A DNA stretch of 5,077 nucleotides from an uncultured Spirochaetia bacterium (GTDB taxonomy: Bacteria; Spirochaetota; UBA6919), in contig CAJXGR010000247.1 of the NCBI GenBank assembly GCA_913053665.1, forward strand, positions 1 to 5,077, written 5' to 3'. Below, in pieces: positions 1 to 5,077 of this stretch. Position numbers and translations under genes: made by a program. The notes beneath the pieces are model-generated. The model did not search any database, was not told the DNA's origin, and saw nothing but the letters and a program-made list of their open reading frames with translations. Each line of letters opens with the position of its first letter. Position 1 is the first letter of the stretch.

Positions 1-1295
1 AGATTAGCCGCTTTTTTTGACCAATCCACATCGTTTTTATGGAGGAGACCCACCAATTCGTTCTCCAGTTCAATGAAAACCCCAAAATCCGTGACGTTCT
101 TCACCTTCCCCTCTACTTTTTTTCCAGCAGGTAACGTCTCGTCAATATTATCCCACGGATTGTCCAGGACTTGCTTGATGCTTAAAGAAAGCTTTCTGTT
201 GTCCTCATCGATTTCAAGAACCATGGCCCTCACGTGATCCCCCACCTTGAGCACTTCCTTGGGATGGTTGATTCGCTTTGTCCAGGACAGTTCTTTTATA
301 TGAACAAGTCCCTCAACACCATCGGTAAAGCGTACAAAAGCACCAAAGTCGGTGAGTCGCATCACTTCCCCGTTGATCACATCCTCAACATGATGTTCCT
401 TACAGAACGCGTCCCAGGGGTCTTCCGTAAGATGCTTAAGACCTAAATTGATCTTCTGCTGTTCCATATCAACTTTTAAGACCTTAGCCTCCACTTCCAT
501 CCCCTCTGATACAAGTTCTTGACAGTTCTTGATATGGCTCCAGGACACATCTTTTAAGTGGACAAAGCCATCCACAGTGCCTTCCAGATCAACAAAAACC
601 CCGTAGTCTAATACGCTCTTGACTTTACCCCGAACCACATCTCCTTCCTTGATCCGATCAAAGAAGTCTTTTCTTTTTACTTTTAATTCCTCTTCCAAAA
701 ATGCCTTCCGGGACAGGACAATATTATCTTTAGAGGGTTCATACTTGGCGATCTTGAATTGATACTTGTTGCCAATATAGTCTTTAGGGGATCCGCCCCG
801 TCTCAAATCAACCTGTGAGCCAGGGAGAAAGGCATCCACACCCCCAAGATTCACAATATAACCACCCTTTATCTCTCGGTTGACCTTACCTTCAATCGGT
901 TTTCCATCACTAAAACTTTCTTCGATAAGCTTTTTACCCAGGTTCATATCCGCTTGTTTCTTGCTGAGAACCAGATTCCCCTCTGCGTCTTCCATCTTCA
1001 CAACCATCACCTGGACCTTATCACCGATCTGAACATCCTCATCGAACTCAGAGGGGTTGATTTTCCCTTCTGATTTGTACCCCACGTCTACAAAAATCCC
1101 ATCTCCCTGCACTCCAACAATCTGACCCGTGATGATCTCTCCTTGACCCATTTCTGTAAAGGATTGTTCATACATTTCTTCAAAATTACTTTGATCCATA
1201 TCGCTAATGGCTTCGCGATCAAAAGACATAATTTCCTCCCCATCGGACGTCTCAGACGACTCTTTTTTTTGGACGATCACAATTTTTTTACTCAT
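1..1295 (-). CDS. rpsA: 30S ribosomal protein S1, 3' end cut by window edge
   Basis: S1 binds mRNA on the small ribosomal subunit and helps initiate translation of structured or weakly SD-led messages. I translated the minus strand by hand: 431 codons are open from ATG at 1295 to the left edge, with no stop. After a charged N-terminal stretch (residues 1-50) there are consecutive S1 (OB-fold) repeats at about 52-115, 133-198, 218-286 and 303-371, plus the start of a fifth at about 391-431. Repeats 3 to 5 carry the expected core (DYGVFVDLEG, DFGAFVRFTDG, DFGVFIEL) followed by a G-[LF]-[VL]-H element. Family members usually have five or six repeats, so the missing part is probably the end of repeat 5 and perhaps a sixth. 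TAG two codons upstream makes 1295 the furthest possible start. A second ATG at 1229 (codon 23) has a much better SD and may be the real start. The gene lies 64 bp after tyrA and has its own promoter. Identity is secure; the start is not. Confidence 0.95.
   Translation of the reverse strand, partial: MSKKIVIVQKKESSETSDGEEIMSFDREAISDMDQSNFEEMYEQSFTEMGQGEIITGQIVGVQGDGIFVDVGYKSEGKINPSEFDEDVQIGDKVQVMVVKMEDAEGNLVLSKKQADMNLGKKLIEESFSDGKPIEGKVNREIKGGYIVNLGGVDAFLPGSQVDLRRGGSPKDYIGNKYQFKIAKYEPSKDNIVLSRKAFLEEELKVKRKDFFDRIKEGDVVRGKVKSVLDYGVFVDLEGTVDGFVHLKDVSWSHIKNCQELVSEGMEVEAKVLKVDMEQQKINLGLKHLTEDPWDAFCKEHHVEDVINGEVMRLTDFGAFVRFTDGVEGLVHIKELSWTKRINHPKEVLKVGDHVRAMVLEIDEDNRKLSLSIKQVLDNPWDNIDETLPAGKKVEGKVKNVTDFGVFIELENELVGLLHKNDVDWSKKAAN
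1230..1240 (-). promoter_or_regulatory. strong internal Shine-Dalgarno before rpsA codon 23
   Basis: Read on the minus strand, GGAGG (1239-1235) is followed by AAATT and then ATG at 1229. This is the same SD and 5-nt spacer seen before aroF (GGAGG, AAATC, ATG). The upstream ATG at 1295 has only GTGAGAG (1310-1304), 8 nt away. A start at 1229 would remove the low-complexity leader residues 1-22 and leave all S1 repeats intact. It could be the true start, or an internal site giving a second form. Confidence 0.55.
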
Positions 1296-1317
1296 AGTCT
1301 ACGCTCTCACTTGGATT

Positions 1318-1345
1318 ATTATAGTTTATTTAAAAGTACATTCAA
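1318..1345 (-). promoter_or_regulatory. sigma70-type promoter for rpsA
   Basis: On the minus strand there is a TTGAAT -35 element (1345-1340, 4 of 6 to consensus), a 16-bp spacer, and a perfect TATAAT -10 (1323-1318). The expected transcript start is near 1311, which puts the weak SD GTGAGAG at the very start of a leader of about 16 nt before ATG 1295, or about 82 nt before ATG 1229. The promoter lies wholly in the 64-bp gap after the tyrA stop, so rpsA can be transcribed independently of the aromatic genes, as expected for a highly expressed ribosomal gene. This is pattern matching only. Confidence 0.65.
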
Positions 1346-1359
1346 TAGACATCATGTGT

Positions 1360-2232
1360 TCAATCATTCATGATTTCTTCTCTAAAATCCTTCCCTTTCT
1401 TTAGATACTCAGTTATCCCATGAGAATCCATATCTTGAACAAGTCCTTCAAGCCTCGATAAAGCCGACTGAAAGTCCTTGACACTGGCTAACAGGTGGTC
1501 TTTATTGGTGATCAGTATATCCAGCCAGATTTTAGGGTCTCCTTCAGCGATTCGGGTTGTATCGACTAAGCCATTCCCAAAGACTTTGGCTTTCAGGTCT
1601 TCATCCGTTAAAGCCTGAGACAGGGTATACGAAAGACAAGTCGCCACAATATGGGGCAAATGACTTGTGTAGGCCGTTAACCGATCATGTTGGTCGGCTG
1701 TCATTTTAACGGTCTTAGCCTCCAACGATCTCCAGAACGATTCAACGCGATTTATCCGATCCCCATGACAGGAGTTTTCTATAATCACAACCGTTGAGTT
1801 TAGGTATAAGTCAGCCCTGGCCGCCTCTACACCCGTGTTCTCTGATCCAGCCATGGGATGAGACCCGACAAAGAAGTGCCTAAACTGGCTATCCTCTTCT
1901 ATGGCCTTACAAATGGATACTTTCGTACTCCCCACGTCTGTCACAACGGCGTCTTCCTTGAGATGTGGATGGATCTGCTGAAAGATTGGGACAATCGTAG
2001 CAACAGGTGTGGCAATGATCACCAGATCACAGTCCTGAACGCCATTTTTATAACTCAGGTCATAGGAATCAATGGCTTTATATTGGATAGCCTTATCCAG
2101 CTTGGCTTTCGTCCGGCCCATCCCAAGAACATGAATATCCCGGGACCTTGCCTTAAGGGCTAAGCCGATGGACCCACCCAAGAGTCCCACTCCTATGATG
2201 CCAACCTTCTTGACCTCCTCCAAGTCATCCAC
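1360..2232 (-). CDS. tyrA: prephenate/arogenate dehydrogenase (TyrA)
   Basis: TyrA oxidatively decarboxylates prephenate to 4-hydroxyphenylpyruvate, or arogenate to tyrosine, in the cytosol. The 290-residue product has an N-terminal Rossmann domain with GVGLLGGSIG at 14-23, ATPV at 75-78, TDVGSTK at 98-104, GSHPMAGSENTG at 123-134 (catalytic-type His125), then the helical C-terminal domain with SHLPHIVA at 190-197 and DTTRIAEGDPKIW at 224-236 (substrate-binding Arg227). No ACT domain and no fused mutase or AroA domain follow, so it is the plain core enzyme. The residues after the second beta strand (GMGRTK, 37-42) lack the acidic residue typical of strict NAD enzymes. The start is GTG at 2232. 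TGA at 2268-2266 closes the frame upstream and no in-frame ATG precedes the Rossmann motif; the SD is weak (GGA about 12 nt upstream). TTG at codon 4 is an alternative. It follows aroF across a repeat-filled gap, and I found no clear promoter of its own. Confidence 0.93.
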   Translation of the reverse strand: MDDLEEVKKVGIIGVGLLGGSIGLALKARSRDIHVLGMGRTKAKLDKAIQYKAIDSYDLSYKNGVQDCDLVIIATPVATIVPIFQQIHPHLKEDAVVTDVGSTKVSICKAIEEDSQFRHFFVGSHPMAGSENTGVEAARADLYLNSTVVIIENSCHGDRINRVESFWRSLEAKTVKMTADQHDRLTAYTSHLPHIVATCLSYTLSQALTDEDLKAKVFGNGLVDTTRIAEGDPKIWLDILITNKDHLLASVKDFQSALSRLEGLVQDMDSHGITEYLKKGKDFREEIMND

Positions 2233-2274
2233 CTTTTTATGGATTCCAATCAGTCCATTTATCGTTCAAACACG

Positions 2275-2309
2275 GTCGTAGGGGCGACCCGCCGGGGCGC
2301 CCCTACGAC
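2275..2309. repeat. REP-like hairpin with GTAGGGGCG arms
   Basis: A 12-bp perfect inverted repeat, GTCGTAGGGGCG (2275-2286) against CGCCCCTACGAC (2298-2309), continues after one mismatch with CCC/GGG and closes on a 3-nt loop (GCC). Hairpins with a GTAGGGGCG stem are, from memory, common dispersed intergenic repeats in many bacterial genomes, often mistranslated as short proteins. There is no T-tract on either side, so it is not an intrinsic terminator. A copy count in the source genome would decide whether it is a dispersed family. Confidence 0.75.
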
Positions 2310-2335
2310 GACTGGTTAATTCGACATTCCCCACA

Positions 2336-2362
2336 TGCCTGCCCCTAAAGGCCATACAGGCA
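2336..2362. repeat. weak 6-bp inverted repeat
   Basis: TGCCTG (2336-2341) and CAGGCA (2357-2362) are exact complements separated by 15 nt. The stem does not extend in either direction. On its own it could be chance; it is listed because it sits between two stronger repeats and may be part of the same composite element. Confidence 0.3.
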
Positions 2363-2378
2363 CCAAAAGGGCGAATAT

Positions 2379-2424
2379 CCCCTATCCGTACGGGTTCAAC
2401 ATGTTGAACCCGTACGGATAGGGG
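2379..2424. repeat. perfect 46-bp palindrome
   Basis: Every base from 2379 to 2424 pairs with its mirror around the 2401/2402 axis: 23-bp arms with no spacer, centred on ACATGT. The left arm reads CCCCTATCCGTACGG then GTTCAACA, and the right arm is its exact complement. As RNA it would form a very stable stem with only a tight loop; as DNA it could extrude a cruciform. No run of T follows on either strand, so it is unlikely to be a standard terminator. Near-copies of a 9-10-bp word flank it (GGGCGAATA at 2369-2377 and GGGCGGAATA at 2423-2432). Confidence 0.95.
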
Positions 2425-2432
2425 GCGGAATA

Positions 2433-2450
2433 GTGAACACGTGGATTCAC
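2433..2450. repeat. short inverted repeat around CACGTG
   Basis: GTGAA (2433-2437) pairs with TTCAC (2446-2450) across an 8-nt loop that itself contains CACGTG. It is followed by TTACGTAA (2453-2460), a separate 8-bp palindrome. Together they look like the edge of a composite repeat element and not like a regulatory hairpin. Confidence 0.45.
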
Positions 2451-2495
2451 CCTTACGTAACAATTCGTTATTTTACGCCCCTCATCGGTTAATGC

Positions 2496-2536
2496 GATAG
2501 ATCCTGCCAAGTCGATCTACAGCAGACAGGATTATC
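2496..2536 (-). repeat. imperfect hairpin overlapping the aroF stop
   Basis: In the direction of transcription GATAATCCTG (2536-2527) is followed about 20 nt later by CAGGATCTATC (2506-2496). The arms pair as ATCCTG/CAGGAT and then GAT/ATC across a one-base bulge. The left arm begins inside the aroF TGA codon. No T-tract follows, so this is not a typical Rho-independent terminator; it could protect the 3' end of pheA-aroF RNA. The stem is short and the loop large, so confidence is low. Confidence 0.35.
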
Positions 2537-3551
2537 AATTCACCTCTCTTCCAACCGCTTGAGCTACCTGTCTTAATTCTCCCATGAGCTTCTCAAAGTC
2601 TTCAGGGGTCAAACTTTGCTCTCCATCAACCAATGCTTCTTCAGGATTATGGTGAACTTCTATCAATAGACCATCACAGCCCACGGCAATACTTGATTTT
2701 GCTAAAGCCCCCACATAATGACGCTTTCCGCAAGCATGACTTGGGTCTATAATAATGGGAAGATGACTCAATTCTTTGATGACGGGAACAGCCGTCACGT
2801 CTAATGTGTTCCGAGTGCTGGTCTCGAAAGTACGAATCCCTCTCTCGCAAAGGATCACATCTTTATTCCCCTGGGACATGATGTACTCAGCACTCATGAG
2901 CCATTCCTTGATGGTGGAACTCAGTCCCCGTTTTAGAAGGATGGGTTTATCGGTTTTCCCCACTTCTAATAGTAAGTTGAAGTTTTGCATATTTCTTGTA
3001 CCGACTTGCAGGATATCCGTATATTTATAGACTAATTCAACGTCACGTGTATCCATCACCTCTGTACAGATGGCGAGTCCTGTTTCCTCTCTGGCCGCCG
3101 CTAGTATTTTAAGCCCATCCTCCCCGTGACCCTGAAAAGAATAAGGGGATGTTCTGGGTTTGTAGGCTCCACCGCGTAATATAGTGGCGCCGGCTTCTTT
3201 TACAATGCGAGCCGTCTTGATCGTTTGATCTTCCGTCTCAACGGTGCAGGGGCCGGCGATAATAGCTAATTTCTTGCCTCCAATTACATTACCCCGAACT
3301 TGAACCTCAGTGTTATCGGGGTGAAACTCGCGACTGGCCATCTTATAAGGTTTCAGGACAGCCATCACCTTTTCCACGCCGTCAATGGCTTCAAGGGGCT
3401 GACCGGCCAACTTTCTTTCATCGCCTATGACGCCAATGATAGACCGTTCGCTGCCGTTTGAGAGGGTGGTTTTAAGGCCCAGGCTTTCTATTTTATGGAT
3501 GATATGGTCGATTTCATCTTTTGATACTGTTGGTTTTAATACAATGATCAT
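2535..3551 (-). CDS. aroF: 3-deoxy-7-phosphoheptulonate (DAHP) synthase, Thermotoga-type with regulatory N-domain
   Basis: This enzyme condenses phosphoenolpyruvate with erythrose 4-phosphate to DAHP, the first step of the shikimate pathway. Residues 1-70 form a small ferredoxin-like/ACT-like domain (MIIVLKPTVSKDEID to VMAVLKPYK), and from about 93 to 335 comes the TIM-barrel of the DAHPS/KDO8P synthase superfamily. Visible motifs: AIIAGPC (97-102), RGGAYKPRTSPYSFQG (126-141), QVGTRNMQN (182-190), LLKRG (205-209), IIIDPSHACGKR (266-277) and EVHHNPEEALVDGEQS (298-313). Metal ligands Cys102, His272, Glu298 and Asp309 fall at the positions I recall for the 338-residue Thermotoga maritima enzyme, and the length is identical. 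In that type the N-domain mediates feedback inhibition by tyrosine and phenylalanine, so similar control is likely here. ATG at 3551 has an ideal SD. pheA ends 12 bp upstream, so the two are cotranscribed. Confidence 0.96.
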   Translation of the reverse strand: MIIVLKPTVSKDEIDHIIHKIESLGLKTTLSNGSERSIIGVIGDERKLAGQPLEAIDGVEKVMAVLKPYKMASREFHPDNTEVQVRGNVIGGKKLAIIAGPCTVETEDQTIKTARIVKEAGATILRGGAYKPRTSPYSFQGHGEDGLKILAAAREETGLAICTEVMDTRDVELVYKYTDILQVGTRNMQNFNLLLEVGKTDKPILLKRGLSSTIKEWLMSAEYIMSQGNKDVILCERGIRTFETSTRNTLDVTAVPVIKELSHLPIIIDPSHACGKRHYVGALAKSSIAVGCDGLLIEVHHNPEEALVDGEQSLTPEDFEKLMGELRQVAQAVGREVN

Positions 3552-3561
3552 GATTTCCTCC
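3552..3561 (-). promoter_or_regulatory. Shine-Dalgarno for aroF in the pheA-aroF gap
   Basis: GGAGG (3561-3557) lies 5 nt before ATG 3551 and occupies most of the 12-bp gap after the pheA stop (TAA, 3566-3564). It fixes the aroF start and leaves no room for a separate promoter in the gap, so aroF is translated from the pheA message. Confidence 0.85.
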
Positions 3562-3563
3562 GT

Positions 3564-4652
3564 TTAGTCTGGAACAGATCCTTTAGGATAAGATCCAAGG
3601 ATTTGTACATTCAGACAGATTTTCTTGACTTCCTCAATCGCTTCCTTTAAGGGGGTCTCCGTGATATGAGCCTCCGCGTCAATGAAGAAAAGATAGTCCC
3701 AGGCTCGTTTTCGAGTGGGTCGCGACTCAATTTTCGTTAAATTGATCTCTCTCTTTTGAAAGGGAGCCAATATCTTTAGTAAAGTCCCCGTTTCATCATT
3801 GATGGAGCAAATCAGAGACGTTTTGTCCTCACCGCTTGGCTCACAGGTATCCTTACTGATCACCAAAAAGCGGGTGATGTTCTCACTGGCGTCCTGGATG
3901 TTCTTGACGAGGATATTCAGCCCATAGAGTTCACCAGCGATCTCACTGGCGATAGCGGCTGAGTATTTGTCCCATTCCACCAGGCTGGCGGCTTTTGAGT
4001 TACTACTCGCTTCAATCTTTTCCACGTTTGGGAGCTGATTTTCTAACCATAATCGGCACTGGGCAAAGGATTGGGCATGAGAATATATCTTTTTTATATC
4101 TTTAATATTTTCTAATTGACTCATCAGACAATGAGAAATCTGTAAGAAGCGTTCCGAGTAGATCTTTAAGGGTGAGTCGACAAACAAGTCAAGTGTGTGG
4201 GCCACCACCCCCCCGTATGAGTTTTCCACAGGGACGACCCCATAATCGACCTTCTCATTTTCCACTTCTTTAAAGACATCGGAGATACTCGCCATAGGTT
4301 CGACCTCAACGGAGGATCCAAACTGCCTTAAGCAGGCTAAATGGGAGTAGGATCCCTTGGGGCCAAGAAAAGCCACCCTAAGGTTCTTTTCAAGACTCCT
4401 GGATGCGGAAATAATCTCCCTGAAGATAGTATCAATGGCGTGATTTGGGAACTTTCCTCCATTGTATTCCTTTAACTTATTGAGAATGGCTTTTTCGCGT
4501 TCCGGATGGTAATAGGGTAATTGTTTTTCGCTTTTTATTTTACCTATTTCTAAAACACTTTCGACTCGGGTGTTCAGGAGGTCAATAATTTCTTTATCTA
4601 AATGATCGATTTTGGCTCTCAGGGGTTGGAGCCGGTCTAATATTTCACTCAT
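3564..4652 (-). CDS. pheA: bifunctional chorismate mutase/prephenate dehydratase (P-protein)
   Basis: PheA converts chorismate to prephenate and then to phenylpyruvate, the committed steps to phenylalanine. The 362-residue product has the usual three parts. Residues 1-88 are an AroQ-type helical chorismate mutase, with Arg12, Arg29, Lys40 and the YHPEREKAI segment (48-56; Arg52, Glu53) at expected active-site positions. Residues 91-268 are prephenate dehydratase, with AFLGPKGSYSHLA (94-106), PVENSYGGVVAHTLD (141-155), YSHAQSFAQCRLW (190-202) and the catalytic NITRF (258-262, Thr260). Residues 277-355 are an ACT domain with GTLLKIL (289-295) and ESRP (309-312), the phenylalanine-binding motif, so feedback inhibition by phenylalanine is expected. 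The length matches family members of about 360 residues. ATG at 4652 is preceded by GTA and an in-frame TAA, so it is the furthest start; its SD is poor (AGG about 14 nt away). It heads the pheA-aroF unit. Confidence 0.96.
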   Translation of the reverse strand: MSEILDRLQPLRAKIDHLDKEIIDLLNTRVESVLEIGKIKSEKQLPYYHPEREKAILNKLKEYNGGKFPNHAIDTIFREIISASRSLEKNLRVAFLGPKGSYSHLACLRQFGSSVEVEPMASISDVFKEVENEKVDYGVVPVENSYGGVVAHTLDLFVDSPLKIYSERFLQISHCLMSQLENIKDIKKIYSHAQSFAQCRLWLENQLPNVEKIEASSNSKAASLVEWDKYSAAIASEIAGELYGLNILVKNIQDASENITRFLVISKDTCEPSGEDKTSLICSINDETGTLLKILAPFQKREINLTKIESRPTRKRAWDYLFFIDAEAHITETPLKEAIEEVKKICLNVQILGSYPKGSVPD

Positions 4653-4655
4653 TAC

Positions 4656-4760
4656 TTATACAAAAACCTGTTTTATAAAATAAACTAAAACTCCTTCAGG
4701 GATACTGATACATTCGTCCGGTTTCTTAGGGATTAAAGCACTTTTATGCGTTGAGATCAT
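4656..4760 (-). CDS. possible 34-codon upstream ORF in the pheA leader
   Basis: ATG at 4760 opens a frame of 34 codons that ends with TAA at 4658-4656, one codon before and in frame with the pheA ATG. The C-terminal part reads VLVYFIKQVFV, with one Tyr and two Phe among the last eleven residues. The frame stays open further upstream to a GTG at 4805 (49 codons). It lies inside the leader predicted from the promoter at 4841-4869. A Phe/Tyr-sensing leader peptide or translational coupling to the weakly SD-led pheA is conceivable. Against this, there is no SD before ATG 4760, the aromatic codons are few and not a run, and no clear alternative terminator hairpin follows. It may simply be a chance open frame or a remnant. 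I do not recognise the sequence. Confidence 0.25.
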   Translation of the reverse strand: MISTHKSALIPKKPDECISIPEGVLVYFIKQVFV

Positions 4761-4840
4761 CGTACTAACATAATCAGTGGGAATCGATTTAAACCGTGAT
4801 GACACCCTGAATTTTGGAGGCTTTTAGGATATTGCTAAGT

Positions 4841-4869
4841 AAAATAGTAAAAAACGAATGGCTTGTCAA
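4841..4869 (-). promoter_or_regulatory. sigma70-type promoter for pheA-aroF
   Basis: On the minus strand a perfect TTGACA -35 (4869-4864) is followed by a 17-bp spacer and TATTTT (4846-4841, 4 of 6 to TATAAT). The expected start is near 4834, giving a leader of about 180 nt before pheA, long enough to carry regulation. It is the best-scoring pair I found in the upstream region; a perfect TATAAT at 4918-4913 lacks a good -35. Confidence 0.55.
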
Positions 4870-5077
4870 TCTTTTCTCACATGGAATGATAATTTTGGGT
4901 GGATTTTTACGTATTATACTCGCATAAATAGATGCAGACGACATATTAAGACTCAATTATCTGGTCTATTGAAATGATAACCAGCCTTCAAATTAGCTGA
5001 TGAACATGGGTTAAAATAAACACATTTGGTATCCATCATAAGTCAAATACTTTATCAGCCTATGGTTTCTTGAAATT

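Larger units (their letters stand above)
2233..2534. other. aroF-tyrA intergenic region packed with inverted repeats
   Basis: These 302 bp hold no credible gene. They contain at least three clear inverted repeats (2275-2309, 2379-2424, 2433-2450) and two weaker ones (2336-2362, 2496-2536), and the GC-rich blocks differ from the AT-leaning composition of the other gaps. The short open frame at 2266-2463 on the minus strand runs straight through the repeats and starts at TTG, so I treat it as spurious. I looked for a tyrA promoter here: the best -10-like TAAAAT (2475-2470) has only a poor -35. Either tyrA depends on readthrough from pheA-aroF or its promoter is atypical. The arrangement suggests repeat insertion into an operon that was once more compact. 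Confidence 0.75.
4653..5077. other. AT-rich region upstream of pheA
   Basis: These 425 bp are distinctly more AT-rich than the genes and hold no ORF of ordinary size. They contain the probable pheA promoter and the short leader frame described separately. Other items: TATAAT on the minus strand at 4918-4913 with no matching -35; an inverted repeat CTGGT (4961-4965) and ACCAG (4980-4984) that could be an operator half-site pair; and, just before pheA, GTTTTA (4693-4688) facing TAAAAC (4675-4670), a weak AU stem lying between an AAGGAG (4696-4691) and the pheA start. No tRNA, riboswitch or intrinsic terminator was recognised. The neighbouring gene to the right is outside the window. Confidence 0.6.

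Noticed and set aside
1143..1404. Plus-strand open frames opposite rpsA and its promoter
   Set aside because: They are antisense shadows of rpsA and the rpsA-tyrA gap, with no SD or recognisable domain.
1858..2163. 101-codon plus-strand frame inside tyrA
   Set aside because: The opposite strand encodes conserved TyrA motifs across the whole interval, so this frame is a shadow.
2379..2424. Palindrome as a Rho-independent terminator
   Set aside because: The stem is strong, but neither strand has a T-run after it; the next bases are GC-rich or mixed.
2266..2463. 65-codon open frame on the minus strand in the aroF-tyrA gap
   Set aside because: It starts at TTG, has no SD and runs through three inverted repeats; the predicted peptide (ending RRGAPAGRPYDRV) is the kind of spurious product produced by translating GTAGGGGCG repeats.
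2776..3030. 84-codon plus-strand frame inside aroF
   Set aside because: It is antisense to the conserved DAHP synthase barrel motifs and has no independent support.
4913..4918. Perfect TATAAT on the minus strand as the pheA promoter
   Set aside because: The hexamers 16 to 18 bp upstream do not resemble TTGACA and there is no extended -10 TG; the TTGACA-17-TATTTT pair at 4841-4869 is better.
4953..5039. 28-codon frame on the minus strand upstream of the pheA promoter, with several aromatic and Cys codons
   Set aside because: It lies upstream of the predicted transcript start, has no SD and is short enough to be chance in AT-rich DNA.

Overview
The window shows one end of a bacterial aromatic amino acid biosynthesis cluster running into the gene for ribosomal protein S1, with every real gene on the minus strand, so transcription runs right to left. 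In order of transcription: an AT-rich upstream region (4653-5077) with a probable promoter and long leader; pheA (chorismate mutase/prephenate dehydratase); aroF (DAHP synthase of the Thermotoga type with an N-terminal regulatory domain); a 302-bp repeat-filled gap; tyrA (prephenate or arogenate dehydrogenase); and rpsA (S1), which runs off the left edge after 431 codons.

The three enzymes cover the entry and the branch point of the pathway. AroF condenses phosphoenolpyruvate and erythrose 4-phosphate, PheA converts chorismate to prephenate and then phenylpyruvate, and TyrA takes prephenate (or arogenate) toward tyrosine. pheA and aroF are 12 bp apart with a strong Shine-Dalgarno between them and are almost certainly cotranscribed. 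tyrA is separated from them by inverted repeats, including a perfect 46-bp palindrome. rpsA has its own good sigma70-type promoter starting in the tail of tyrA.

The order pheA-aroF-tyrA followed by rpsA resembles deltaproteobacterial (Desulfobacterota-like) genomes, where as I recall aroA, cmk and ispH often lie between tyrA and rpsA; here they are absent. The moderate base composition, good SD sequences and the GTAGGGGCG-type intergenic hairpin fit an uncultured bacterium of that or a neighbouring phylum, but the window alone does not fix the taxon.

No mobile-element gene, CRISPR array, tRNA or rRNA is visible. The enzymes themselves look ordinary. The unusual material is in the two intergenic regions: the palindrome and repeat cluster between aroF and tyrA, and the leader of pheA with a short open frame that ends 3 bp before the pheA start. 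I see no convincing evidence of an undescribed multi-gene system.
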